A stretch of DNA of 64,000 nt from an uncultured Oscillospiraceae bacterium (GTDB lineage: Bacteria; Bacillota; Clostridia; Oscillospirales; Acutalibacteraceae): contig UQWL01000006.1 of assembly GCA_900544715.1 (NCBI GenBank), positions 1 to 64,000 of the forward strand, read 5' to 3'. A program made the position numbers and the translations under genes. Shown here piece after piece: positions 51,917 to 59,812 of this stretch; positions within the stretch are counted from its first letter, which is position 1; each line of letters opens with the position of its first letter. The notes under the pieces are model-generated. The model was not told the DNA's origin and did not search any database. It was given only the letters and a program-made list of their open reading frames with translations.

Positions 51917-53213
51917 TTATCTCGCGCCAAAACGGATCCTCCTGCTCGGCTTCGGCCGGGAGGGGCGCTCCACTTATCAATATATTCGCCGCCATTTTCC
52001 GGAAAAGGATCTTGCCATTGCGGATCAAAACCCTGTCACGCTTGAGGATGCGCACGTCACCGTGCACTGTGGCCCGCATTATCTGGAATCAGTCAACCAC
52101 TATGATCTCGTGATGAAAAGCCCGGGGATTACAGTGCGGGAGCTTGAACTCTCCTCCTCGGTTGAGATGACCTGTCAGCTGGATCTGTTCCTCCGATTTG
52201 CGCGCTGCCGTGTGGTTGGCATCACCGGCACGAAGGGCAAAACGACCACCTCCACCCTGATCTATTCGATCCTACAGGCCGCCGGAATGGAAAGCTGCCT
52301 GATCGGCAACATCGGCGTGCCGGTTTTTGAGGATATTGAGGCTGCGGAAACCATGACGGCCGTGGTGGAGATGTCCTCCCACCAGCTGGAATTCACCTCC
52401 TGCTCGCCGCATGTGGCCGTGCTGACCAACCTCTATCCGGAGCATCTGGATCACTACCGCGGCTTCGCGGGCTATGCGAATGCCAAGCTGAATATCGTCC
52501 GCCATCAAAAAGCCGGGGATTTCTTCCTCTGCAACGATCAGCAGGATCTGGGCGAATTCATCGATCTGGCCGCGCTCCCCGCCCGCGTGCTCCGAATTGG
52601 CGAGAAGGGGGATACGCCCTTTCTGCGCAAGCTCCTCTACTGCAACCCGCACCTGAAGGGCGAGCACAGCCGCCAGGATATCCGCTTTGCGGCCGCGGCG
52701 GCGCAGTGCCTTGGCGCCGGCCGGGAAGCGATCCTACAGGGGATCGAGAATTTCAAGGGCATTGAGCACCGCATGGAGTATGTGGGCGAATATAAAGGGA
52801 TTTCCTTTTACAATGATGCGATCGCTACAATCCCGCACGCCGTCATCTGCGCGATCGAGGCACTTGAAAACGTAGATACGCTGATCTTCGGCGGCATGGA
52901 CCGCGGCCTGGATTATACCGCTTTTGAAGAAGCGCTCGCCTCATCCAGCGTGCGCAACCTGATCGGTCTGCCGGAAACCGGGCATCAGATTTTGGATACG
53001 CTGCGCACTTGGGGAACGGGGAAAAACCTCTTCCGTGCGGAGGATATGCAGCAGGCGGTAAAGGCAGCATATACCTACACCCAGCCGGGCATGACCTGCC
53101 TGTTTTCCCCCGCCGCATCCAGCTATAATATCTATAAGAATTTTGAAGAGAAGGGCCGGCACTATAAAGACCTGGTCTGCGCTTATGGAGAGGACGTTTC
53201 CGAAGATGATTGA
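51897..53213 (+). CDS. murD: MurD-type UDP-N-acetylmuramoyl-L-alanine-glutamate ligase
   Basis: This Mur ligase has 438 residues. An N-terminal Rossmann-like domain (1-100) is followed by the ATP loop GITGTKGKTTT (109-118), NIGVPVFE, MSSHQLEFT, TNLYPEHLDHY, and a C-terminal domain starting near residue 300 (GISFYNDAIATIP). It adds glutamate to UDP-MurNAc-L-Ala. Paired with MurL, it is likely the MurD2 type that uses L-Glu; this substrate choice is inference. It overlaps murL (20 bases) and the downstream unknown gene (8 bases). Confidence 0.9.
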   Translation: MPQALLDYLAPKRILLLGFGREGRSTYQYIRRHFPEKDLAIADQNPVTLEDAHVTVHCGPHYLESVNHYDLVMKSPGITVRELELSSSVEMTCQLDLFLRFARCRVVGITGTKGKTTTSTLIYSILQAAGMESCLIGNIGVPVFEDIEAAETMTAVVEMSSHQLEFTSCSPHVAVLTNLYPEHLDHYRGFAGYANAKLNIVRHQKAGDFFLCNDQQDLGEFIDLAALPARVLRIGEKGDTPFLRKLLYCNPHLKGEHSRQDIRFAAAAAQCLGAGREAILQGIENFKGIEHRMEYVGEYKGISFYNDAIATIPHAVICAIEALENVDTLIFGGMDRGLDYTAFEEALASSSVRNLIGLPETGHQILDTLRTWGTGKNLFRAEDMQQAVKAAYTYTQPGMTCLFSPAASSYNIYKNFEEKGRHYKDLVCAYGEDVSEDD

Positions 53214-53769
53214 CTGCGCGCCCCCATCCGCCTGCGCATTGCCCGAAACAGCAGAGGAAATGCTGGCGCGTGAAAAGGAGCTTTCCGCTCATGTGGAAGC
53301 GCTGACACTCTTTCAAAAAATAAAAGCGGAAGCGTTCTGCACAGAACTCGCTTTGGCAGAAGAGCAGTGGGGCGGAAATAGCCAGGCCGCCTCTGCCGCC
53401 TGCTCCAGATGCATCACCCGCTTTCTCCTGCATAAAAAATGCAAGGCCTTGATGACGGATGTTATAAAGGCAAACCCGATCCTGCGCCGGGCCGTCTTCG
53501 GCCAGCTCAACACCTATCAATATAGCCTGATCTTTCTAATGAAGCGGCTGTTCCGCTTGAATGATCCGGCACTGACAGAGGAGATTTTGCGCCTGCTCGC
53601 CTCAAACCCCTACCGCGACGATGCTTCAAAGCCCTATGAAAGCCGATGGTCGCTCGCCTTTTTGATCGACGAGGTGTTAAAGGCTCCAGAGGATTACCTG
53701 CGCCTGAGCCAGGCCGGGTTGGAGCTGCTGGCCGCAGCAAAGGACGGAATGAATTTTCATCCAGAATAA
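53206..53769 (+). CDS. Uncharacterised protein, third gene of the murL-murD operon
   Basis: I do not recognise this 187-residue protein. It overlaps the murD stop by 8 bases (ATGATTGA), with GGAGAGG 11 bases before the ATG. It is predicted to be helical throughout, with no signal peptide or membrane helix. Cysteines cluster at about 66-79 (CSRC...C). A central stretch (QLNTYQYSLIFLMKRLFRLNDP) looks like amphipathic helices, and the C-terminus has YESRWSLAFLIDEVLKAPEDYL (split). Overlap with mur genes suggests a role in peptidoglycan precursor synthesis or its control; no function can be stated. Confidence 0.75.
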   Translation: MIDCAPPSACALPETAEEMLAREKELSAHVEALTLFQKIKAEAFCTELALAEEQWGGNSQAASAACSRCITRFLLHKKCKALMTDVIKANPILRRAVFGQLNTYQYSLIFLMKRLFRLNDPALTEEILRLLASNPYRDDASKPYESRWSLAFLIDEVLKAPEDYLRLSQAGLELLAAAKDGMNFHPE

Positions 53770-54098
53770 ACACACTGTCTCATGGAGGAACTACCATACC
53801 GCATATCTGCATATTCTATTTCAGCTTTTTCCCATCCCGCCTTTTGGATACAGCGTTCTTGATCGATTGAAAAAAGCAGGATTGCTTTTAATATTGTGAA
53901 CAGGATACACGGTCTTGCTCTATCTTTATATCAATTGATCCCCTTCTGCGATCTCACGCAGAAGGGGATCTTTCCGTTATTCTAATTGGGGAACGGCGTT
54001 CCGTTAGAAATATGGCTCCGCACAAAATCTGACAATGGGTTGTGCGCCGCTTTCACACAATTCTACCTGACAGAGAACGCCGCTTTCTAGCTGGGCGC
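53770..54098. other. Intergenic region between convergent units
   Basis: A perfect 14-bp stem (GATCCCCTTCTGCG 53937-53950 with CGCAGAAGGGGATC 53957-53970) is followed by a weak TTT run and is the likely terminator of the murL operon. A small AACGG/CCGTT stem follows (53992-54005). No gene was seen. Confidence 0.6.
53937..53973 (+). terminator. Terminator of the murL-murD operon
   Basis: A perfect 14-bp stem with a 6-base loop is followed by TTTCC. The weak T run lowers certainty, but the stem is strong. Confidence 0.65.
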
Positions 54099-55199
54099 TT
54101 ATCCCCTAGAATATCCAGGTTCGGCTGTGATCGTCCCGCCGCCGACCACAATGTCATTCTCGTAAAAAACGGCCGCCTGCCCGGGCGTGATCGCGCGCTG
54201 AGGCTCGTCGAATATCACCTTGACGCAGCTCTCTTCCGCCGGGTAAAGCGTTGCCGGCTGAGCGGCATGGCGGTATCGCGTTTTGGCCCGCACACGCAGT
54301 GGGGCGGAAAGCGCGCCGATGGAGATGAAATTAACACGCTCCACCAGCATTTCCCGGCGGAACAGCGCTTCATCCGGGCCGAGCGTCACCGTGTTCTCCT
54401 GCGCATTTTTCGCAAGGACATACATCGGCTTGCCAAATGCAACGCCCAAGCCCTTGCGCTGGCCCACTGTATAGTGGATCATCCCCTGGTGCGTGCCGAG
54501 CGTATTCCCATCCGCATCGATAAACCGCCCCTGTGGGAAATCAAGCCCTGTGTCGCGCCGGATAAACGCGGCGTAATCTCCATCCGGGACGAAACAGATA
54601 TCCTGACTATCCGGTTTTTGAGCGTTGATAAGGCCATGCTGTGCTGCAATCGCACGCACTTCCTCCTTGCGCAGATTCCCCAGCGGGAAAAGCACATGCG
54701 CAAGCTGCTGCTGCGTCAGCTGGTAAAGGACATAGGTTTGATCTTTTTTTTCGTCCAGCGCTTTTTTAAGCAGCCACCGGCCGGTTTGTGCATCCTGTTC
54801 CACACGGGCGTAATGCCCGGTCGCCATGGCATCAAAGCCGCGTGCCATCGCCTCCTCCAAAAGCGCGCCGAATTTGATGGCGCGGTTGCAGTCGATGCAT
54901 GGGTTCGGCGTGTTTCCCGCCCGGTATTCGCTGACAAACCGGTTGATTACCTGTTCACGGAAGCGGCCTAACAAAGGAAACACCTCATGAGGGAAGCCGA
55001 GGCGTTCTGCAACGCGGCGTGCATCCTCAATATCAGAAGGCGCGCCGCAGGCCCCCTCCCGCTCGCCTGCATCCTTGGGGAAGAGCTGCAAGGTGGCACC
55101 GAGCAGCTCGCAGCCTTCCCCTAAAAGCAGAATGGCGCTCGCGGAGCTGTCCACGCCGCCGCTCATGGCGAGCATAACCTTTTGGGGTGTCTGTTTCAT
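54099..55199 (-). CDS. mnmA: tRNA-specific 2-thiouridylase MnmA
   Basis: MnmA thiolates U34 of Lys, Glu and Gln tRNAs. Its PP-loop AMSGGVDSS lies near residue 11. The catalytic cysteines are in NTPNPCIDCN and in DSQDICFVPDG, both present. GMIHYTVGQRKGLG and a C-terminal beta-barrel (CVKVIFDEPQRAITPGQAAVFY, split) complete the family pattern. ATG 55199 gives 366 residues; the longer frame upstream to 55322 passes through a hairpin and is rejected. Confidence 0.96.
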   Translation of the reverse strand: MKQTPQKVMLAMSGGVDSSASAILLLGEGCELLGATLQLFPKDAGEREGACGAPSDIEDARRVAERLGFPHEVFPLLGRFREQVINRFVSEYRAGNTPNPCIDCNRAIKFGALLEEAMARGFDAMATGHYARVEQDAQTGRWLLKKALDEKKDQTYVLYQLTQQQLAHVLFPLGNLRKEEVRAIAAQHGLINAQKPDSQDICFVPDGDYAAFIRRDTGLDFPQGRFIDADGNTLGTHQGMIHYTVGQRKGLGVAFGKPMYVLAKNAQENTVTLGPDEALFRREMLVERVNFISIGALSAPLRVRAKTRYRHAAQPATLYPAEESCVKVIFDEPQRAITPGQAAVFYENDIVVGGGTITAEPGYSRG

Positions 55200-55300
55200 C
55201 CTGAATGACCATTCCTTTCTTACTCCCGTCCACGGAATCGTACGGTTTTGGCGCAGCCAAAATTTCGAGCGTTGTTTGTGCTCAAAAGCCACGAAATGCA

Positions 55301-55324
55301 GTTTGAAAGATTGCTCTTTCAAAC
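55301..55324 (-). promoter_or_regulatory. Hairpin upstream of mnmA
   Basis: GTTTGAAAG (55301-55309) pairs perfectly with CTTTCAAAC (55316-55324), with a 6-base loop, in the 229-base region between the membrane-protein gene and mnmA. No T run is evident; role unknown. Confidence 0.45.
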
Positions 55325-55428
55325 CGCTAATCCGCTCTGGGCTGCCTGCTCGAATCCTCGTAACCGATAATGCATCTCACCACAGCATGCGAATTGTTTA
55401 AATTTCCATCCGCTTGGATTTCATTCTG

Positions 55429-56091
55429 TTAATCTAACCATTTCTTTTTATACATAAGATGCGCGCCGAGCAGCGACACGACGACGCCGACCGGGATCAG
55501 CACGCCGATTGCCGTGTTGCCCGCAAAAAGCAGCACAATCAGCACCGCCGCAATCGGCAGGATCGAAATCTTCCAGTGCTTTGCAAAATAGGTTGCGCCC
55601 AGCGCGCCGAAGAGCGCCGGAACCACCTGCTGAAAAGCAGGCGCAAACGCGGAGTTCGGATCGGTAATATAGGGCAGGATTGGGCTGAACGCCACAACAC
55701 CCAATGCGATAATCAGGGTAGTGACAATGGATGAGGTGGCGATTGAGATCGTGGAGATCACATCCCCCTCCTCGCTGGTAGCACGTACCTTCGCGTTTTC
55801 CATAGCGTTGAGCGCACAGGGAAGCTTCAAATTGCTGATATTCCCCGTTACAAAGCTCAGGTAGGTGCCGCCTGAGCCGAGCATCGGCCCATAGGTGAGC
55901 ACCTCGATGATCGCGGAGGGGTAAAACAGCATGGCAACGGGCAGCAGCCCCTCGAGCACTTTGGTTGCCTTCGGCCACACATTAAAATAGATACAGATCG
56001 ATATAGGGATGCAGAACATAACGAAGAGGGCTGTAACCGTCCAGATCCGCCCGTAAAAATGGACAGAATCTTCGTAGCTGCGATTTTTCAT
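55429..56091 (-). CDS. Polytopic membrane protein, partner of a DUF5058 protein
   Basis: This 220-residue membrane protein has about five helices; no catalytic motif was recognised. The N-terminal helix (VTALFVMFCIPISICIYF) is followed by a GPMLGSGGTYLSFVTGNISNLKLPCALNAME segment (split), which looks like a re-entrant or substrate-binding loop, a cytoplasmic stretch, then three more helices (IVTTLIIALGVVAFSP and two following) and a short basic tail (MYKKKWLD). ATG 56091 is chosen; ATG 56103 abuts the GGAAGG site. It lies 189 bases after the DUF5058 gene; both probably form one transporter of unknown substrate. Confidence 0.75.
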   Translation of the reverse strand: MKNRSYEDSVHFYGRIWTVTALFVMFCIPISICIYFNVWPKATKVLEGLLPVAMLFYPSAIIEVLTYGPMLGSGGTYLSFVTGNISNLKLPCALNAMENAKVRATSEEGDVISTISIATSSIVTTLIIALGVVAFSPILPYITDPNSAFAPAFQQVVPALFGALGATYFAKHWKISILPIAAVLIVLLFAGNTAIGVLIPVGVVVSLLGAHLMYKKKWLD

Positions 56092-56243
56092 AAGGAGCAC
56101 CATCCTTCCTATGCTTCTAAAACTCTGGTTAGACGAAACTCGAAGTTTATTCGAGCCCGGCCTAATTGCCTGTAAAATCCGATCGCGAAAAACTGCCGGT
56201 GCCGCCGTAAGCGGCAGGAGGGCGTTGCCCGACAGGCGGTTTT

Positions 56244-56283
56244 TTAGATTTCATCTCGAATTTTAATTCGAGATGAAATCTAA
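56244..56283 (-). repeat. Perfect 19-bp inverted repeat overlapping a stop codon
   Basis: Positions 56244-56262 pair perfectly with 56265-56283; the arms start TTAGATTTCATC and end GATGAAATCTAA. The repeat covers the stop codon of the DUF5058 gene. No U run follows on the minus strand, so it is not a standard terminator for that gene. Confidence 0.75.
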
Positions 56284-57053
56284 CCTCTCCATTCCAGAAA
56301 GGCAATCTCCGGCGGCAGCACGTTTGCCAGCAGCATCGCCATACCCATCGCTGCGAACATGCTCACCGGCATGGCGAATGGTTCCAGCCACTTCAGGGTG
56401 AACTTTGTGCAGAGCTTCTGCAAAACCAGCATAAAAAGAATGGCAAATAAAAGCGTTGCAACGCTCAGGATTCCGGCGCCGTCTCCGACCACGGCCTGCT
56501 GGCCTTTGCCCAGCACGGCGCGCCCGATAAAGGCGGCGATCAGGCCAATAAAAGCGGCGGCAGCCATCGTATCCGCCCACTTTGGATCCTTGGTGGAAAC
56601 CTTCCCAATGCTTTTTTGGATTTTTTTCAAGGCAAAAGGGACAATAACAAGCGGAAGAATACTGCCGATCGTCATCACCCAGGCAACTGCGGCAAAAATC
56701 TCAGGGTCTGTAACAGGCTGAGAAAGCCCGGTTGAGATCCCAAAGGCGTTGATTGCCGCCTCTGCCGCAGGCACCTCATATTGGATTGCGCCGATCACGG
56801 TCAGGCGGATCCAGGGCAGCGCAAGGCCAAGTGCTTTTGAAAGCGTCAACACCGTGGCAACAACTGCCAGGGCGGGCGCGATGGTAAACAGCGCGCTGGA
56901 TACTACGGTGTTTTTCAGAGTAGCCGCCGTCATCCCGAGCTGTTTGCCGCGCCGCCACGCACGCACCAGAAAAAAGACAGACTGCACAATGATAAACCCT
57001 ACCACACAAAAACCGAGGACATACAAAAACGGGCTGCTTTTGAAATCCAACAT
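56280..57053 (-). CDS. DUF5058-family membrane protein
   Basis: This 257-residue integral membrane protein matches the DUF5058 pattern as I recall it: SVFFLVRAWRRGKQLGM after helix 1, SSALFTIAPALAVVATVLTLSKALGLALPWIRLTVIGA (split) and an Ala-rich AADTMAAAAFIGLIAAF helix later; about seven helices. ATG 57053 has GGAGGGATG upstream; the longer frame to 57158 lacks a site. It precedes another multi-helix protein and ends in a 19-bp palindrome. The pair looks like a two-subunit transporter; the substrate is unknown. Confidence 0.85.
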   Translation of the reverse strand: MLDFKSSPFLYVLGFCVVGFIIVQSVFFLVRAWRRGKQLGMTAATLKNTVVSSALFTIAPALAVVATVLTLSKALGLALPWIRLTVIGAIQYEVPAAEAAINAFGISTGLSQPVTDPEIFAAVAWVMTIGSILPLVIVPFALKKIQKSIGKVSTKDPKWADTMAAAAFIGLIAAFIGRAVLGKGQQAVVGDGAGILSVATLLFAILFMLVLQKLCTKFTLKWLEPFAMPVSMFAAMGMAMLLANVLPPEIAFLEWRG

Positions 57054-57467
57054 CCATCCCTCCGATTCAGGCCGCCGGGCAGGAAAAAAACCGGCTTCCA
57101 TTTGATAAAACCAGTTTACCATGCGGCGCGATTCCGCGTCAATCAATCTTCCCGACAAAGCGGAAAAAACGGTTCTCTTTTACAGAAAAAATGTCCGTCG
57201 CAGAGCGGAGAAGCCCCAAAATTCAGAAGAATGGATAAAAACAATCGGCGTTAAGAAGCCGCCGATCCCGGCACTCGCTCAAAGAGCCCAAGCTGATAAA
57301 TACAGTTTGGCGCCCGATTGTGAAAAAAGCAGCTGCAGAAATGACCTTTCAGAAGATCGTTTTTGCAGCTGTCTTTCCGATTTATGCATCTTCAAATGGT
57401 TGATCCACCCCCGTGTGGTTCTTTCTGCATATAACAAATGGAGGGAAGCATCCGATGATATTCGCCT
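57054..57467. other. Intergenic region with pilus-operon terminator
   Basis: There is no convincing gene in 414 bases; the plus frame at 57121 lacks a ribosome site and runs into the sortase gene in antisense. It contains the minus-strand terminator near 57323-57372 and the leader of the DUF5058 gene. Confidence 0.6.
57323..57372 (-). terminator. Terminator of the pilus operon
   Basis: On the minus strand CAGCTGCA plus an A run pairs with a T run plus TGCAGCTG and is followed by CTTTTTTC. The arms are at about 57330-57341 and 57360-57371. Confidence 0.65.
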
Positions 57468-58127
57468 TCACCGTTTCCCTTCGGCTTCTTTCCAGGAGCT
57501 GGAAACCAACGCTTTGAGGGCTTCTTCCGTGGTTCGGCTGCAGCCGACCATAACGCGTCTTTGCCCGCTATAGGTGCAGGTATACAGCACCAAATCCCAC
57601 TCGCTGTTTTTCACCTCTTCGGTAGATTTCGGCGGAATCACACTCACGCTGCCCACCAGATAATAGCTTACCTCACCATCCATATCTGTGAACAACACCA
57701 GATCGCCAGCGGCTAAATGAGCCAGCTTGCCAAAATGCTTGCGGTAATTATGGCCGGCAATCACTAAACTATCCTCTTTGGTGGAGCCAAATTGACGGCA
57801 GGGAGCGATTTTCAAGCGGGGATAGCTCCACTCAGCCATCACCGGCAATTCCAGCTCCAGCACAGGGATAGAAAGGCGGCCGATATAACCATATCCGTCA
57901 ATCTCAACCACCGTCATTTCATGCGCTCCCTCCCCAAAGGGCCTGGTATGCTCCGGCGGGGTTTTGCTGTTTTCAGAAACAGCAGCCTGTATCTCCGGCA
58001 AAATTGCCACGGCGGTTCGCCCGGCGCGGTTATCTTCCTGCCAGTTATATAAAAAGAGAAGCAGAGTTGATACGATGAGCACCGCCCCCGCCGCCATGCA
58101 AACAATGCCTGCTTTATTTCGGTTCAT
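57468..58127 (-). CDS. Sortase (second sortase of the pilus operon)
   Basis: This is a membrane-anchored transpeptidase of 219 residues. An N-terminal helix (about 8-27) is followed by the sortase barrel with the catalytic His in VIAGHNYRKHF, Cys in LYTCTYSGQ and Arg in RRVMVGCSR. The class is uncertain: it lacks the lid and C-terminal helix of class C pilin polymerases, so a housekeeping-type or class B/D-like role such as anchoring the pilus to the wall is more likely. It overlaps the LIQTG pilin gene by 14 bases and ends the operon. Confidence 0.88.
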   Translation of the reverse strand: MNRNKAGIVCMAAGAVLIVSTLLLFLYNWQEDNRAGRTAVAILPEIQAAVSENSKTPPEHTRPFGEGAHEMTVVEIDGYGYIGRLSIPVLELELPVMAEWSYPRLKIAPCRQFGSTKEDSLVIAGHNYRKHFGKLAHLAAGDLVLFTDMDGEVSYYLVGSVSVIPPKSTEEVKNSEWDLVLYTCTYSGQRRVMVGCSRTTEEALKALVSSSWKEAEGKR

Positions 58128-58875
58128 GGCGGCTCCTCTTATGAAAACACAAGGCCCAGCCAAGCGCAAACAGCAGCATGCCCGCCACCGCCAAAACCGG
58201 GATCGGCCAGTTCAATTGCCCCGTTTGAATCAGGGACGGTTCCTCCGGGCCCGGCGAAACGGAGCCGCCCGAAGTGAGTTTCTCAGAAACATCCGGTTTC
58301 ACCGTTTGGCTAACGCTTTCACTTGTCTGCTCCGGTTTTGGCCCAACCTTGGGGCTTGCATCCACATCGTAAACCCAGCCGGTCCCAGCCGTGTTCCTCA
58401 TCGGAATAGAAACCAAAAAAGGAGCAATCGAATCATCGCTCGGCATCTGGCCCACCTGCACCACCAGATAGCAGCCTAACGGTAGGCCCGTAAAGGCCAC
58501 CCGGCTGCCATCCGCCCCTGCCTTTGCATACTCTTTTGCATGCTTCGCCGCATAAACGGCCAGCTGCTTTGCCGCCTCTTCTTCCTCCAAAGCGTCCAGG
58601 CTGACCGGGCAGCCCGTGAACTCCGGCGTATAGTTGCAGAGAAACCCGCCATTTCGCCCAACCGCATCCGCCACCCGATAGAGTGCAAAGGCTCCGCCTG
58701 AGATGGGCGCACTGCTTCCGCCGCCCTCATGCAGCATGAGCGTGATCGAGCCGGTTTTATGATTCAAATCAACTGATGTGTCGGCGGCAAGAGCGATTCC
58801 GCTCACCGGGAGCGCCAGCAGCAATGCGAACAGCAGCGTCAATATGGAGTTGCAGGTTTTTCGCAGCATAGCCAT
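58114..58875 (-). CDS. Minor pilin / basal surface protein with LIQTG sorting signal
   Basis: This is a secreted, sortase-anchored protein of 253 residues. The signal peptide (about 1-31) ends near GIALAADTS. One pilin-type beta domain (about 35-190) contains GGAFALYRVADAV and LPLGCYLVVQVG, like an SpaA/Cna_B-related fold. A Ser/Pro/Glu-rich stalk (190-220) leads to the sorting signal LIQTG, a hydrophobic helix and KRSRHEPK. The position between the two sortases is typical of the pilus base subunit. Confidence 0.88.
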   Translation of the reverse strand: MAMLRKTCNSILTLLFALLLALPVSGIALAADTSVDLNHKTGSITLMLHEGGGSSAPISGGAFALYRVADAVGRNGGFLCNYTPEFTGCPVSLDALEEEEAAKQLAVYAAKHAKEYAKAGADGSRVAFTGLPLGCYLVVQVGQMPSDDSIAPFLVSIPMRNTAGTGWVYDVDASPKVGPKPEQTSESVSQTVKPDVSEKLTSGGSVSPGPEEPSLIQTGQLNWPIPVLAVAGMLLFALGWALCFHKRSRHEPK

Positions 58876-58891
58876 TCTCCTTCATTTGATC

Positions 58892-59707
58892 TCATTTCTT
58901 CTTTCGATACTTCACCAGCAAAGCCACCAGCAGCGTGAGCAGCATGGGAGCCAGCACAGCCGGGGTAACAATGAGGGGATCAATGCGGTAAGCGTCGTTC
59001 GTTACAAAGATAGGCGGCTTTGGGGCGGCCGTTTCTACCCGTGTCCCCCGCACCAAAAGCCGGTGGGAGTTGATTCCATAGGGAGTGCAGGTGACGAGCG
59101 TGCAGTAATCTTCCCCTTCGGTGACAGCCAAAGGGCCAACCTCATCCGGCTCCACAATGAGAATTTGATCAACCTCATAGGTCAGCACACGGTCAAGCAC
59201 CGTGATCGTGAAGGAATCGCCGATCTCTAGCTTATCCAGGTTGGTAAACAGCTTGGCGCTGGGCAGGCCGCGGTGCGCGGACAAAACAGCATGAGTGCCG
59301 GGCCCTCCAACAGGGAAGCTGCTCCCCTCCAGATGGCCTGCTGCAATCCGCAGGACGGCAGGGTCGGTTGTATGGTAGATCGGCAGCTCCACCTTGATTT
59401 TTTCAATGCTGATATAACCGATCACGCCAGTCCCGCTGACATTCAGAATATCCGAATAGCCTGGAATTTCACCGAAGTTAATCAACGGGCAGGAAACCTT
59501 CCGCAAGGTCGCGTTGTAGGCATCCGCCTGTGCAAACAGGGAGGAAATATCCTCCTGCTCCATATTGGATATCGTCTTTTCCAAATCCGCAATTGCATGG
59601 GATTGCACCTTGGAATTCCAGTAGTCGCTAACGGCGGGATACAGCAGCACGGAGAGGCCTACGAAAAACACAAGCACCAGCAATATTGTAAACAGATGTT
59701 TCTTCAT
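58892..59707 (-). CDS. Class C sortase (pilin polymerase)
   Basis: This enzyme polymerises pilin subunits through isopeptide bonds. Class C features are all present: an N-terminal membrane helix (7-27), a long region with IPGYSDILN, the catalytic His in LSAHRGLP, Cys in LVTCTPYGINSHRLLVRG (with catalytic Arg) and a C-terminal membrane helix with KYRKKK tail. It has 271 residues. It lies directly downstream of the LPSTG major pilin, the usual arrangement. Confidence 0.95.
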   Translation of the reverse strand: MKKHLFTILLVLVFFVGLSVLLYPAVSDYWNSKVQSHAIADLEKTISNMEQEDISSLFAQADAYNATLRKVSCPLINFGEIPGYSDILNVSGTGVIGYISIEKIKVELPIYHTTDPAVLRIAAGHLEGSSFPVGGPGTHAVLSAHRGLPSAKLFTNLDKLEIGDSFTITVLDRVLTYEVDQILIVEPDEVGPLAVTEGEDYCTLVTCTPYGINSHRLLVRGTRVETAAPKPPIFVTNDAYRIDPLIVTPAVLAPMLLTLLVALLVKYRKKK

Positions 59708-59755
59708 AAGCCTCTCCCTGCGGTTGACCTCTCATAAACATCCCCTGCAGGGTAG

Positions 59756-59773
59756 AGGGGCAACGGCCCCTCC
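59756..59773 (-). terminator. GC-rich hairpin between the major pilin and class C sortase
   Basis: GAGGGGC (59756-59762) pairs with GCCCCTC (59767-59773), with a 4-base loop, and no T run. It may be a partial terminator or mRNA-stabilising hairpin that keeps pilin mRNA in excess over sortase. Confidence 0.5.
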
Positions 59774-59812
59774 CCCTTGCGGAGTAGATGGATCGATATC
59801 ATGGATTCGGGA

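Noticed and set aside
57121..57573. 150-codon plus-strand frame between the DUF5058 and sortase genes
   Set aside because: No ribosome site; its end is antisense to the sortase gene and it spans the pilus-operon terminator.
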